Shown here: positions 52,256 to 61,600 of the stretch, one piece after another
How positions within the stretch are numbered: the stretch's first letter is position 1
Layout of the letters: each line of letters opens with the position of its first letter
Assembly (NCBI GenBank): GCA_964453155.1
Contig: CAYVQU010000006.1
Coordinates: forward strand, 6,369-70,368
Direction: 5' to 3'
Length of the DNA stretch: 64,000 bases
Source of the DNA: CAYVQU01 sp964453155
Lineage (GTDB): Bacteria; Chloroflexota; Anaerolineae; Anaerolineales; UBA11858
Translations under genes and position numbers: made by a program
Notes under the pieces: generated by a model
Seen by the model: the letters and a program-made list of their open reading frames with translations, nothing else
Databases searched by the model: none
What the model was told of the DNA's origin: nothing

Positions 52256-52906
52256 TTAAAAAAAGACTTCCAAATTTCGCATACAATTGCGGTCCAACTT
52301 ATGCCCTACGTTTGCCTCGCAAAAAGTGACTTCGGCACCGGCGGTCTCAAAGAATCTGACCGTTTCGTGCGCTAAATTGATCGGCACAATTTGATCTGTG
52401 GTGCCGTGAGAAATGTAGACTTTTAAAGCCTTCAACGAATCGGGCGTTACCGAGTTTTCTACCCCTACGGGCAAAAAGCCTGCGAGTCCTGCCACTGCAG
52501 TTACCTGAGTTGGAAACTGCAAGGTAAAGGCATAGGCCAGTGCGGCTCCCTGGCTAAAACCAGCCAATCGGATTTGGGAAAAATCTCCCCAAGGGGCTGT
52601 TAGGGGCCAGTTTTCCATCAAATTATACAATTCGAAAACAGCCGGTGTAAAAACTTCTAAGGAAGGCCAGCCAGGGGTGCGCAAAGGATACCAACTAAAA
52701 CCTCCGCCGGGCTCGGGATAGATTGCCCGGGGTGCTATCACCAGGTAATGTTCTGGTATTTGATGAGCAAAAACCCACATAGAATCTTGATCCCCCTTCC
52801 AACCGTGAAGCAACCACACCACCGGATGCGGACCAGCCCCTGCTGGCAACCGATAACGGATTTGCCATTCTCCTATTTGGATCTGGGGTAAATTAGATCT
52901 CATCAT
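52256..52906 (-). CDS. alpha/beta hydrolase (phospholipase/carboxylesterase family)
   Basis: A 216-residue serine hydrolase. Catalytic Ser in LAGFSQGAALAYAF (about 121), Asp in SHGTTDQIVPI (about 170) and His in NVGHKLDRN (about 204). LLHGWKGDQDSMW gives the oxyanion loop. This is the YpfH-type esterase family. The substrate is unknown. Its start lies 14 bases inside the upstream small membrane protein, so they are coupled. Confidence 0.85.
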   Translation of the reverse strand: MMRSNLPQIQIGEWQIRYRLPAGAGPHPVVWLLHGWKGDQDSMWVFAHQIPEHYLVIAPRAIYPEPGGGFSWYPLRTPGWPSLEVFTPAVFELYNLMENWPLTAPWGDFSQIRLAGFSQGAALAYAFTLQFPTQVTAVAGLAGFLPVGVENSVTPDSLKALKVYISHGTTDQIVPINLAHETVRFFETAGAEVTFCEANVGHKLDRNCMRNLEVFF

Positions 52907-53132
52907 CTTCGGAATTGGCTCTTTTTACCAATAATTCCAAACCGTTTAGCACCAACCAAATCAAGATTAATGGGGTTGTCCCCCCCAAGAGACATACAAA
53001 CCCCAAAATCGCGGCTTCTCGCCCGTAGAAATAATAGATAAGGACCTCGCCGACCACAAATAGGATCAACAGAAAACCTGCTAATAATTGGATATTGGTC
53101 TGACGGGCATACCGTCGAAGGTCTCTAGTCAT
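52893..53132 (-). CDS. small two-helix membrane protein
   Basis: 79 residues with two membrane helices (LLAGFLLILFVVGEVLIYYF and FVCLLGGTTPLILIWLVL), and an acidic C-terminus. No family recognised. It overlaps the esterase gene by 14 bases. Its start has a weak AAGG 9 bases upstream. The reading frame is well supported by hydropathy and overlap. Confidence 0.6.
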   Translation of the reverse strand: MTRDLRRYARQTNIQLLAGFLLILFVVGEVLIYYFYGREAAILGFVCLLGGTTPLILIWLVLNGLELLVKRANSEDDEI

Positions 53133-53158
53133 GGAATTGCCTTAATTTTCTCACACGA

Positions 53159-53227
53159 AACCGCAAAGTGTACTAAATGCGGTTATTTTGTTCGTTGGCT
53201 AGTGGGTTGGGGGGTTGACCAGCCAAC
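53159..53227. repeat. two minirepeat hairpins upstream of the small membrane gene
   Basis: AACCGCA (53159-53165) with TGCGGTT (53178-53184), then GTTGGCT (53194-53200) with AGCCAAC (53221-53227), enclosing GTGGGTTGGGGGGTTG. These short hairpins follow the MoxR gene end and may serve as its 3' end. Confidence 0.5.
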
Positions 53228-53262
53228 TGACCAAACCTTTCTATGCGTCTTTTCACGAGTAT

Positions 53263-54219
53263 TCAGTCAACGGCCTTCAAATCGCCGCCGGGCACCACCA
53301 CCTCCGAAATCGATTCCTGGATGACCACATCGGTCGTCAGACTACGCAGCCGGGCCCCTGGCCCCAGGATGACGCGATGACTGAGAACGGGAATGGCTAA
53401 ACCCTTGATGTCATCGGGGATCACATAGTCCCGTCCCTGAATGGCCGCTTTGGCTTGGCTGGCGCGATACAATCCCAAGCTACCTCGCGGGCTGGCCCCC
53501 AGATACACATCTTTGTGCTCGCGGGTTTTTTGAACGATTTCAACCAAGTAGCGATAAACATCATCGGCAACATGAATATCTTGGATACTTTTTTGGGCGG
53601 CAATCACCTCGTCAACGGAAACGACTTGATCCAGGTCTTCAATTGGATGTTGAAATTGCTGCTGTTTAAGGACGTTAATCTCATCATCCAGATGAGGATA
53701 ACCTAACTGCACCCGCAGGAGAAAACGATCAAGCTGCGCTTCGGGTAAGCGGAAAGTACCTTCATACTCGATAGGATTCAGGGTGGCTAAAACCATAAAT
53801 GGCGCCGGGAGTTGATGAGAGACGCCGTCAACGGTCACCTGTTTCTCTTCCATGGACTCCAACAGCGCGGATTGGGTCTTGGGGGTGGCGCGGTTAATTT
53901 CATCGGCCAAAACAATTTGAGCCATAATCGGACCCGGACGAAAATGGAAATCCCGCTCGGCGCGATTGTAGATCGAAACGCCGGTCACATCACTGGGGAG
54001 CATATCCGGTGTGAATTGAATCCGACTGAACGAACTGCCGATTGAGGTCGCCAAACTACGGGCTAGCATTGTTTTGCCCACCCCAGGAACATCCTCGATC
54101 AGCAGGTGGCCATCACAGAGCAAGCCTAGGATCGCCAGTTCTACTGCCTCCCGTTTCCCCACAATGACATGTTCTACGTTTTTGATGACGGTTTCAGCAA
54201 ATTTTTGGGTCAGGTTCAT
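53263..54219 (-). CDS. MoxR-family AAA+ ATPase
   Basis: A 318-residue ATPase with Walker [16 protein letters not shown] (about 40-54), Walker [10 protein letters not shown] (about 104) and [15 protein letters not shown] (sensor region, about 240). MoxR proteins act as chaperone-like partners of DUF58 and VWA proteins. The related DUF58 and TgpA genes lie upstream on the same strand. The start follows GGAGACTGGA; the 54231 TTG would lie on it. Confidence 0.92.
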   Translation of the reverse strand: MNLTQKFAETVIKNVEHVIVGKREAVELAILGLLCDGHLLIEDVPGVGKTMLARSLATSIGSSFSRIQFTPDMLPSDVTGVSIYNRAERDFHFRPGPIMAQIVLADEINRATPKTQSALLESMEEKQVTVDGVSHQLPAPFMVLATLNPIEYEGTFRLPEAQLDRFLLRVQLGYPHLDDEINVLKQQQFQHPIEDLDQVVSVDEVIAAQKSIQDIHVADDVYRYLVEIVQKTREHKDVYLGASPRGSLGLYRASQAKAAIQGRDYVIPDDIKGLAIPVLSHRVILGPGARLRSLTTDVVIQESISEVVVPGGDLKAVD

Positions 54220-54283
54220 TCCAGTCTCCAATTTTTAAAACTTATTTATTGCGAATGGGGTGAATGGGCCAATAAGTAGCTTA

Positions 54284-54393
54284 TCTCGCAAGTTTCAAGA
54301 AAATAATTAAAGATGCTTCGCACGCGATCACATGAGTAATTTCAGCATACTGCAGATGTGCTCAGCATGACATAATTTCAGCTTCTTGCGAGA
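54284..54393. repeat. TCTCGCAAG inverted element
   Basis: TCTCGCAAG (54284-54292) and CTTGCGAGA (54385-54393) are perfect inverted 9-mers around a 92-base centre, with GATGCTTCGC and GCTCAGCATGACA inside. A partial relative starts at 61536. It lies between the tgpA-like and moxR-like genes, next to a double-hairpin repeat. Confidence 0.6.
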
Positions 54394-54405
54394 CCGGCCA
54401 AATAA

Positions 54406-54513
54406 GTGTGTGACGGTTTGTAGTTGAAAATAAACCAACCTATTTTACCGTCACACCCGAGCAGATTTCGATTTGAACACAATTTTCATTTCAAGATTCT
54501 TTCCGAAATCTGC
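54406..54513 (+). repeat. double-hairpin dispersed repeat, copy 5
   Basis: GTGTGACGGT (54408-54417) pairs with ACCGTCACAC (54447-54456) and GCAGATTTCG (54461-54470) with CGAAATCTGC (54504-54513), both perfect. The first arm of the second hairpin is followed by ATTTGAAC, as in the other copies. Confidence 0.85.
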
Positions 54514-54546
54514 TTTTCACGAATTTGGGGACTTCTTTCGCTACAT

Positions 54547-56940
54547 TCATTCATTCGCATCATTCGTGATTTGTTCTTTTCGTTTTCGATAAGTCAGTTG
54601 TCTTAATCGGGCTAACCATAACCGGCGGCGGAGGCGTCGCCACAAGGTGATGATGGCCGGACGGTCTTGCATATTGACGGTAGCCGGACTGTAAAGCAGC
54701 TGACTATAGACTTGGGTAAAAGTTTCAATTTCGGCGTGAGCTGGGGTGAGGCGCCGCTCCCAGAATGGGGTCTGGGCCAAAGATTGCAACCGGGTTTTGA
54801 GTTCAGCAGAAAATTCCTGCGGGGTGCTTTCTCGGCGAGTTGTAATTTTCAGCCGGCGGCCATGTGAATACAATCGTTGATATAGATGTTCAACAGCCGC
54901 GGGAGCTGTCAACCGATAAATTCGCCAGCGGTCGATCCCGGCAAATCCTAAAATAATGATCATCAGACCACCCAACCCACTCGATAAGATCACCTGCCAA
55001 CTCCACTTTATGCGAGCGAGGAGCGGTGTGAGGTTTCTTAAACTAATATCATTTTCTAGGACAGCTTGAATTTCTTCTTCTTCAGCGAAATGATCAAGCG
55101 CGGCTCGACCAGCTGTCGGTTCGAAGGGCACCCAGCCAATCCCCTGGAAATAGATTTCCACCCAAGAGTGGGAATCAGCCTCAGTAACAATATACCGTTG
55201 GTTGGCCGTATCGTAATTGCCGCGATAATAACCAATCGCCAACCGGGCCGGGATTCCCAATGACCGGGCCAAGACTACCATACTGGAGGCATAATAATCA
55301 CAGTATCCTTTTTTCAGGGTAAACAGAAAGTAATCGACCATATCCCGGTCGATGGGCGGGAGTTCGAGATCAAGGGTGTATTCATATGTTCGCAAATAGG
55401 TCTCTAATGAGCGAACTTTATCATAGGTTGTCGCGTCATCACCAGTTAATTCATTTGCCAGACGACCAACCCGATTAGGCAGCGAATCGGGCAAAGACAG
55501 ATACCACTCCGATATCCAGCTCGGATAAGGACCGGATGCAGCCCGCAATTCTGTTTCGCTGACAATCGGTATCAACGATTGGACTCGATACACTGGTTCT
55601 TCAATCGCCGCGCCAAAAAACTCGCCGGGAGCATCATGAATATCGGTCAGACGGATGGTGGCTCGCCAACCGATTTCAAAATCATGATCGACGGTGACGA
55701 TATCCCCAGCCGCATACAAATTTCTGTTGTTGGCATTCGCCAGCCGAAAATCTTGTTGGATGGCCTGGTGATGTGGTGATTGAAATTCCAGGACCTGATC
55801 CCCGGCATCATACGAGCGCAAGACATAATCCTCACTCCGCCAACCAAATCCGGTATATTCTTCATAGGTCAGAGAACGCCAGTAGAGGGGCAAATTTAGA
55901 TCATTTTCTTGTTCGGAAACCGCGCCGGTAACCTTAACCGACATGACAATTTGTTCGGTCAACTCAGGCCCAGTACCTAATAGATGACGGCGGGGCAACC
56001 CTCCCGACAGGGCGTTCCCTAACCCCGTTGTTTCGATGGGTTTTTGATACACCCCCAGTGATTGGATTACTGGTTCAGCATCTTCGACCGAGGCTTGGGT
56101 AAATTTTTGGGCGATCTCAACAAGATTATCAAAGGAAAATATCGGTAAGATAATTGCGATCCCCACTACCCCGGTCACCACGCCAGCAGCCAGTAAAGAA
56201 AACTCCTTGGGCAAGTCTTCGGGGAAATCCATCTTTGCAGCTAACCAATGGCGTTCACTGTGATCATAATTGGTAAGGGCCAACAACAGCAAAACTGAGA
56301 AAACCAGCGGAGCTAAAGGTGCGGTACTAGCCCAGGTGTAAGACAAACCGGCTGCTAGTAAAACGCTGGCAGGTAATAGACCCATCACGGGTGACCGCCG
56401 ACGACGGTAAAACCAGCCCGCCCAAGAGGCCAACCCCCAAACCAGCCACCCCCAAGATAAGGAAATGGCCGGTTTACTAAAGAACGGCGGACCATAAACC
56501 AGAGACAAAACCCATTCCCACCAGGTAGTCGCTAAACCGGTGACTTGGAAATAAACTTCGTTATACGCGTAGTTGTAATAATTTAAATCTGGGGGAACAT
56601 CGGTAATTCGACCGATCAGGACCCCAATCCGAAAATCCAGGGCTCGTAAATAACTCCATATTGGCCCCCACAGTTGGCCGACGTTAATAAATACCAAGCC
56701 TAATCCGGCCAATATCAACAGGCCAGTAGCAACCCAACCCTTTGCTCTGGTACGCGCCAAAACCCAACTTAGCAGCAGCGCCCAAAAGGCTACTCCCGTT
56801 AAAAACCGAGAATTCAAGCCTGAATTAATTTCTCCCAACCCATAAGCCACACTCGACATAGCAAACAGCAAAAAGGCAAAACCAATGAGGGCCTTCAGGC
56901 CAATCTTATTAATTAGTCGAACGATAGCAGAGAGGAACAT
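54547..56940 (-). CDS. transglutaminase-like membrane protein (TgpA/DUF3488 type)
   Basis: A 797-residue protein. The N-terminal 270 residues contain about seven membrane helices. An extracytoplasmic region ends in a transglutaminase core with GYCDYYASSMVVLARSLGIP (Cys, about 546-565), DSHSWVEIYF (His, about 590) and WVPFEPTAGR (Asp/Glu, about 606). A final membrane helix and a cytoplasmic C-terminal tail follow. It belongs with MoxR and DUF58, an often-linked trio whose role is unclear; protein cross-linking or proteolysis are proposed. Confidence 0.88.
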   Translation of the reverse strand: MFLSAIVRLINKIGLKALIGFAFLLFAMSSVAYGLGEINSGLNSRFLTGVAFWALLLSWVLARTRAKGWVATGLLILAGLGLVFINVGQLWGPIWSYLRALDFRIGVLIGRITDVPPDLNYYNYAYNEVYFQVTGLATTWWEWVLSLVYGPPFFSKPAISLSWGWLVWGLASWAGWFYRRRRSPVMGLLPASVLLAAGLSYTWASTAPLAPLVFSVLLLLALTNYDHSERHWLAAKMDFPEDLPKEFSLLAAGVVTGVVGIAIILPIFSFDNLVEIAQKFTQASVEDAEPVIQSLGVYQKPIETTGLGNALSGGLPRRHLLGTGPELTEQIVMSVKVTGAVSEQENDLNLPLYWRSLTYEEYTGFGWRSEDYVLRSYDAGDQVLEFQSPHHQAIQQDFRLANANNRNLYAAGDIVTVDHDFEIGWRATIRLTDIHDAPGEFFGAAIEEPVYRVQSLIPIVSETELRAASGPYPSWISEWYLSLPDSLPNRVGRLANELTGDDATTYDKVRSLETYLRTYEYTLDLELPPIDRDMVDYFLFTLKKGYCDYYASSMVVLARSLGIPARLAIGYYRGNYDTANQRYIVTEADSHSWVEIYFQGIGWVPFEPTAGRAALDHFAEEEEIQAVLENDISLRNLTPLLARIKWSWQVILSSGLGGLMIIILGFAGIDRWRIYRLTAPAAVEHLYQRLYSHGRRLKITTRRESTPQEFSAELKTRLQSLAQTPFWERRLTPAHAEIETFTQVYSQLLYSPATVNMQDRPAIITLWRRLRRRLWLARLRQLTYRKRKEQITNDANE

Positions 56941-56943
56941 AGG

Positions 56944-57012
56944 AATTGTGAATTGTAAAATGGTGAATGACGGGATCGAACTGCATAATCAACCGGTCAC
57001 CATTCACAATTT
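56944..57012. repeat. GTGAAT minirepeat hairpin between DUF58 and TgpA genes
   Basis: AATTGTGAATTGT...ATGGTGAATGAC is opposed by GGTCACCATTCACAATT, giving an imperfect hairpin. It fills the 76-base gap between the DUF58-like and TgpA-like genes. Confidence 0.45.
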
Positions 57013-57016
57013 ATTA

Positions 57017-58324
57017 TTAATTCAGATTTCTCCAAATCATCTCATCTTGGGTCAGCATAGGGATGGCTTTTCCCAGCGGGGTTACTCGCCACTCCCAATG
57101 GCCTTCACGACCTGGTTCGATTTCTTCGCGATCTAGCAAATCTTTAGGGATAATGTCATGAACGATGCCTAAATTCGTAAAAACGTCTTGCATACCATGG
57201 GGTTGGACCTGCCCCCCAAAAGTTATTGGATCGAACAACAGAACGGTAGGCACCACTTCCTGGCGGCGGACGGCCAGCAACGATTCAAGCCAGGCCCCGC
57301 TTACGGCTGGGGTGATGACAATCAGACTGGTATTCCGGGTTAGTCCAGGTCGAGCTAAATCAATCAGGCTGGATAGCGAGCGTTGGCCTGGATCAACAAC
57401 GGCTAATTCTCTTAGAATTGACCAGTTATGTTCGTCGCTCATATTGGGGGGCAGCCAGACCAAGTCTTCGCCAAATGTGATCAATCCTACTGAGCGACCA
57501 GCTCGCATCCCTAAATTGGCCAAGGAGGCCGCCAGGATGATGCCATGTTCGGCCGTCGAATCCAAACCTTCCCCCACCTGAACAGTTTCATCCAAATCCA
57601 GGATGATCCACCAGTCACCGGCGGGTGACCCTTCAAATACGCGCACAAACATGTCATCGCGCCGGGCCGAGGTCGGCCAGTGAACCCACCGCAAGCTGTC
57701 ACCAGGGACATATTCCCGCACACTGGCCGAACTGACGGTCCGCTCGGGAGCGTTGACCCGGGGGGTACCCTCACCGGCGCGTCCACCCGGGGCGACCTGA
57801 ATCGGTGGCAGCGAGACCACGGGCGGCATGACCATCATTGTCGTAGAGGTATCATCATACAAAGTTACGGTATAAAATCCGAATGGATCTTTGGTCCGCA
57901 AGGTGGTGGGGCCAAAAGTGAATAACCCGCGATGAGTACAAACACTGCGCACATACCAGCGATTTTCGGATTTGGGATCGATGCCGCGGACTTGATTGGC
58001 CCAATAATTAGGCATATTGGTCTCATCGAAAATTTCCACCCACACCGCGGGGAACCGGGCTGTATTGACCAGCGTGAACCGTTCTTCGAGCCGGTCGCCA
58101 ACCTGGGCCCAACCAAAACGCATCTCCCGGCGCAGGTTTAATCCCTGATACAGGGCCCGCGCCCAAATATAGCTCAACAGCCAGGTCCCGCCAAAGGCGA
58201 TAAACAGAATTGACCACCCTTTATAAGAATCAAAGAGGTACATGACCAGCAAAACGATAGTGATCGCTGGAAGCCAGTAAGAATTCAGTTGTAGGCCTTC
58301 TTTGGGGAGAGATTCAGAGGACAT
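57017..58324 (-). CDS. DUF58-domain membrane protein
   Basis: 435 residues. Two membrane helices (about 15-50) precede a beta-rich domain and the DUF58 motif VREYVPGDSLRWVHWPTSAR (about 229-248) with a vWA-like domain (WWIILDLDETVQ, about 265). DUF58 proteins are the usual partner of MoxR ATPases. The start at 58324 (MSSESLPKEG) avoids a repeat-derived upstream extension. The gene lies first in a minus-strand trio with TgpA and MoxR. Confidence 0.9.
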   Translation of the reverse strand: MSSESLPKEGLQLNSYWLPAITIVLLVMYLFDSYKGWSILFIAFGGTWLLSYIWARALYQGLNLRREMRFGWAQVGDRLEERFTLVNTARFPAVWVEIFDETNMPNYWANQVRGIDPKSENRWYVRSVCTHRGLFTFGPTTLRTKDPFGFYTVTLYDDTSTTMMVMPPVVSLPPIQVAPGGRAGEGTPRVNAPERTVSSASVREYVPGDSLRWVHWPTSARRDDMFVRVFEGSPAGDWWIILDLDETVQVGEGLDSTAEHGIILAASLANLGMRAGRSVGLITFGEDLVWLPPNMSDEHNWSILRELAVVDPGQRSLSSLIDLARPGLTRNTSLIVITPAVSGAWLESLLAVRRQEVVPTVLLFDPITFGGQVQPHGMQDVFTNLGIVHDIIPKDLLDREEIEPGREGHWEWRVTPLGKAIPMLTQDEMIWRNLN

Positions 58325-58361
58325 AGGTTGGCGGTGTGATGTATCGATGCTAATGAGGGGC

Positions 58362-58471
58362 AGTCGGCAGTTTGAAGGAAAATGGCAAATTTTGCCGCAC
58401 AGCGGCTTTTCAAGTTTAGCAGATTTCGGTTTGAACCTGCTAATAGTTTTCAAGTACTTGCCAAAATCTAC
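58362..58471 (+). repeat. double-hairpin dispersed repeat, copy 6 (degenerate)
   Basis: GCAGATTTCGGTTTGAAC (58419-58436) is exact, and its partner has drifted to CCAAAATCTAC (58461-58471). The first hairpin is worn, with GGCAGTTTG and GGCAAATTTTGCC remaining. It lies upstream of the DUF58 gene, in the opposite orientation. Confidence 0.6.
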
Positions 58472-58603
58472 ATAATTAAATCATCAAGTGACAATCAATT
58501 TCAAAGTTCGCGTGGTTTTTATATTATACGGGAGAACTTGGGTTAATGATCATCAGATTGCCCGTTTCGGTGGGAATCAGCATGGTTTAGGCCAAGGATG
58601 GGA

Positions 58604-61363
58604 TTACTCACCAATCTGCCAGAGCAGCACCTGTCCATCTTTCGTGCCGGCCGCCAGCTGTTTGCCGTTTGGCGAGAACGCGATAGCATTAATCCAGCCT
58701 AATTCTTCTCGGAAGGTGGTCACATTTTCACCCGAACCTGGATCCCAGACGGTAATTTTTCCATAACCGGCAATCGCCAAGAAATTCCTCCCCGGCGAAA
58801 ATGCAACCTGGCTCTGATTCGGATCACCAAAGGTGTGAATCATTTCCTCAGAAGCAACTCGCCAGACGCTGCCCGTTGGGGTAGCGATCAACTCGCCAGT
58901 TGGGGAAATATCGAGACCTCGAATTGAAATATCTTCCATAAATGTTGTCAGAATTGATCCCGATGCAAACTCCCAGATATTAATTTGGCCCATGCCATTC
59001 ACGGTAGCAAAACGGGTTCCATCGGGGAAAAAATCAATGGCAAACATGCCATTGGGATTCTCGATCGTGCTTACTAAATCGCCGGTCTGTGGATTCCAGA
59101 CCTGGAGCTGACCCCGTCCGGTATCGGCGATAAGCCGGGACCCATCAGGAGAAAAAACCAGATCGGACGGCGCTTCAATCGGCAGCAAACGAAGGATCTC
59201 ACCTGTCAGCGGGTTGCGGATGGCGACATTATGATAGACAAAACTCGCCAATAGGCTGCCATCCGGCGAGAACGATATTGATCCGACCGGCTGGTCACTG
59301 GCAGCCTCCTTCCAAAGCAACTCAAAGGGATCTAACCGGTAGACCATGACACTCCGCAAAAACCCGACTGCCAGTAATTTTCCATCAGGAGAAAAATCCA
59401 TTTCCCAGGCACTGCCTTCGCTCCCATCTGATGACGCAGCATCCCAGCGGCTGATTTCGTAAAAAGTAAAGGACTGCGGGTCCGAAGGGGTATCATCTGT
59501 TTGAGGCGGTTTGGGGAGCGTGGTTTCGGCTTGCTCCGGAGAGGTTAATGGTGTATCTAAAGATGTGGATGAAGCACAGCGAAAACCGATGGCATAGTTC
59601 CACCCATCAATTTCATAGGCATAGCGATTGGTAGTGCGATTGCTGTCTGGCGTCGTGTCCCAGGCTCCACCGCGCATGACCCGATACTCACCGATGTCCG
59701 GCCCCTGGGGATTGTGTCGGGCTTCGGCGGGATAGGCCGCGTACCAATCGGCAACATACTCCCATACATTTCCGGCCATATCGAAGGCGCCTACCCAATT
59801 AGCCGCATGCTCATAACTGCCTACCGCGCCAACTTCCCGAAAGCCATCACCGAGTGATGTATCCGGCGTTCCGACCGGGCAATTGGCATCACAGTAATTC
59901 AAATTAAGGCCATTGAAGTCATTGCCCCAGGGGAACATGGTTTGGGCTGGTCCGCGCGCCGCGTATTCCCATTCAGCCTCAGTGGGCAAACGGGCATCGG
60001 CCCAATGGCAATATTTGTCGGCCTGGCTCCAGGTGATATAGATTACAGGGTAGTTATCAAAAGCCGGATTGCCATAATATTCGGCTTCCATCCCGGAATG
60101 GGTTCGGAATGGGGGCGAGCAATCTTGCGCGGCTACACACTGCTGATACTGGCCATTGGTCACTTCGGTTTGATCGATCCAAAAACCATCCAAAGAAACC
60201 GAGTGCACGGGCTGCTCATCAGCCCACCATTCCAGCTTACAATCAGCCAAAATCTGATTACAGAGTTCAAGTGTGGTAGCTAATTCTTCAGCGGTGCTAC
60301 CCATATTGAAACTCCCCGCCGGCACATAAACCTGGGTGGCCCCATCCCTGTCTCGCATTTGGCGGGTTCCGGCGGCAGGTTCTTGATGAGACAATTCGGT
60401 ACCATGCAGCCTAAAATTATCAAATAAAATGTCGGCCCCATATTCGGTTTCGGGATAAGTACCGGCAAACAACGAGAATCCCCCAGTATTGACTGCAGCC
60501 GGAATTTGGATCAACGCAATCTCATTTACATAAAAACCCAACAAATCTCCGGCACAATCAATCCGCAAATGATTCGTTACGCCTTCAGAAGTCGTCCCGA
60601 GGATCGCATCACTTACCTGCCAATTCTCCATCCCAAAGTACTGCCAGTGACCACCGATAATTTGCTGGACGCCAAAATAACCCTGATTAGTTATGAAAAA
60701 CTGATAACCCGATTCCTGGGTTGGATCGGTCCAGCAAACCGCCCCAAAATAAACGACATCGGTTTCCGACATCATCCCTGGGATGGTGGCATCCACTGTA
60801 ATGGTTCGATCCGTCAAAATCAAGCCGGGATCAGAATACAGGGCCCAATCGGGATCCACGACCACAAACCGGAGCGCCTCGCCCTGATAGCTCACACTGC
60901 CGCGCTGCTTAGTCACATTGTCCGGAAATTCACCGGTTTTCCAGCCGCTGGTTGGATCGGAATAATCATCATTCAGCAAAACCTGAAATTCAGCTGGAAT
61001 TGCCGGGGCAGATCGCACGGAAATTGGTTTATCCGCAGCCCCCGTAACTTCAAGCGGTTGCATCTCGGGTTGAGTAACCTCAGTTGTGGTTTCTGTTTGG
61101 GTCTCAACGACCGCGATTTCATTGGTGGGTGATATTAATTTCGGGAGGACAAAAATAATTCCAACCCCGAAAATACCTAATATGATTATGCCTACCAATG
61201 CGCCCCATAGCAATCCTTTTAGCGGGTTGGATTTTGAGGCGGGCGCTGCCGGAGCATACTGGGGTGCTACCCCCATTACTAAACTGGCGCCACATTCCCC
61301 ACAGAATTTGCGCCCTGGTTCATGGTGAGTCCCGCAACTTTGACAGTGATGGGTATTATTCAT
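58604..61363 (-). CDS. zinc-ribbon / formylglycine-generating-enzyme-like / WD40 membrane fusion protein
   Basis: A 919-residue fusion. CQSCGTHHEPGRKFCGECG (about 7-25) is a zinc ribbon, followed by a membrane helix (about 51-75), a beta-sandwich region (about 130-320; laminin-G or glycosidase-like), and an FGE-sulfatase domain (about 335-600; VYVPAGSFNMGS, DQTEVTNGQYQQC, RLPTEAEWEYAARG, AGNVWEYVADWY, YRVMRGGAWD). C-terminal WD40-type repeats follow (about 640-919; ISFSPDGSLLAS, IAFSPNGKQLAAGTKDG). The start at 61363 follows GGAGGTGTTTCG. Enzymatic activity is unproven; a sensor or scaffold is equally possible. Confidence 0.85.
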   Translation of the reverse strand: MNNTHHCQSCGTHHEPGRKFCGECGASLVMGVAPQYAPAAPASKSNPLKGLLWGALVGIIILGIFGVGIIFVLPKLISPTNEIAVVETQTETTTEVTQPEMQPLEVTGAADKPISVRSAPAIPAEFQVLLNDDYSDPTSGWKTGEFPDNVTKQRGSVSYQGEALRFVVVDPDWALYSDPGLILTDRTITVDATIPGMMSETDVVYFGAVCWTDPTQESGYQFFITNQGYFGVQQIIGGHWQYFGMENWQVSDAILGTTSEGVTNHLRIDCAGDLLGFYVNEIALIQIPAAVNTGGFSLFAGTYPETEYGADILFDNFRLHGTELSHQEPAAGTRQMRDRDGATQVYVPAGSFNMGSTAEELATTLELCNQILADCKLEWWADEQPVHSVSLDGFWIDQTEVTNGQYQQCVAAQDCSPPFRTHSGMEAEYYGNPAFDNYPVIYITWSQADKYCHWADARLPTEAEWEYAARGPAQTMFPWGNDFNGLNLNYCDANCPVGTPDTSLGDGFREVGAVGSYEHAANWVGAFDMAGNVWEYVADWYAAYPAEARHNPQGPDIGEYRVMRGGAWDTTPDSNRTTNRYAYEIDGWNYAIGFRCASSTSLDTPLTSPEQAETTLPKPPQTDDTPSDPQSFTFYEISRWDAASSDGSEGSAWEMDFSPDGKLLAVGFLRSVMVYRLDPFELLWKEAASDQPVGSISFSPDGSLLASFVYHNVAIRNPLTGEILRLLPIEAPSDLVFSPDGSRLIADTGRGQLQVWNPQTGDLVSTIENPNGMFAIDFFPDGTRFATVNGMGQINIWEFASGSILTTFMEDISIRGLDISPTGELIATPTGSVWRVASEEMIHTFGDPNQSQVAFSPGRNFLAIAGYGKITVWDPGSGENVTTFREELGWINAIAFSPNGKQLAAGTKDGQVLLWQIGE

Positions 61364-61395
61364 CGAAACACCTCCGACGCGAACCAACCAGAAAC

Positions 61396-61424
61396 AAAAA
61401 ATCGCCCTCACAGTGAAGGGCGAT
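61396..61424 (-). terminator. rho-independent terminator upstream of the FGE-WD40 gene
   Basis: On the minus strand ATCGCCCT...AGGGCGAT form an 8-bp stem followed by TTTTTTG. It ends transcription from the GT87-like genes, or attenuates the next gene, whose start is only 37 bases downstream. Confidence 0.8.
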
Positions 61425-61534
61425 ACCCAGGTGATGATGAATTATTATGGTGACAGGGTCAACCTCACATAATGAGGATATCCGGATGAGAAAATCAGAT
61501 TTCTAATATGAATTCTATCATAGCTATCGAGCCC

Positions 61535-61600
61535 ATCTCGCAATTTCCAAGAAGACGACAAAAGATATTTTGGATGTGATTACAACTGCTTCTTCAGTGT
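61535..61600 (+). repeat. partial TCTCGCAA-type element
   Basis: ATCTCGCAATTTCCAAGAA and AAAGAT resemble the left half of the element at 54284. The copy has no right arm and runs into the end of the GT87-like gene. Confidence 0.35.
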
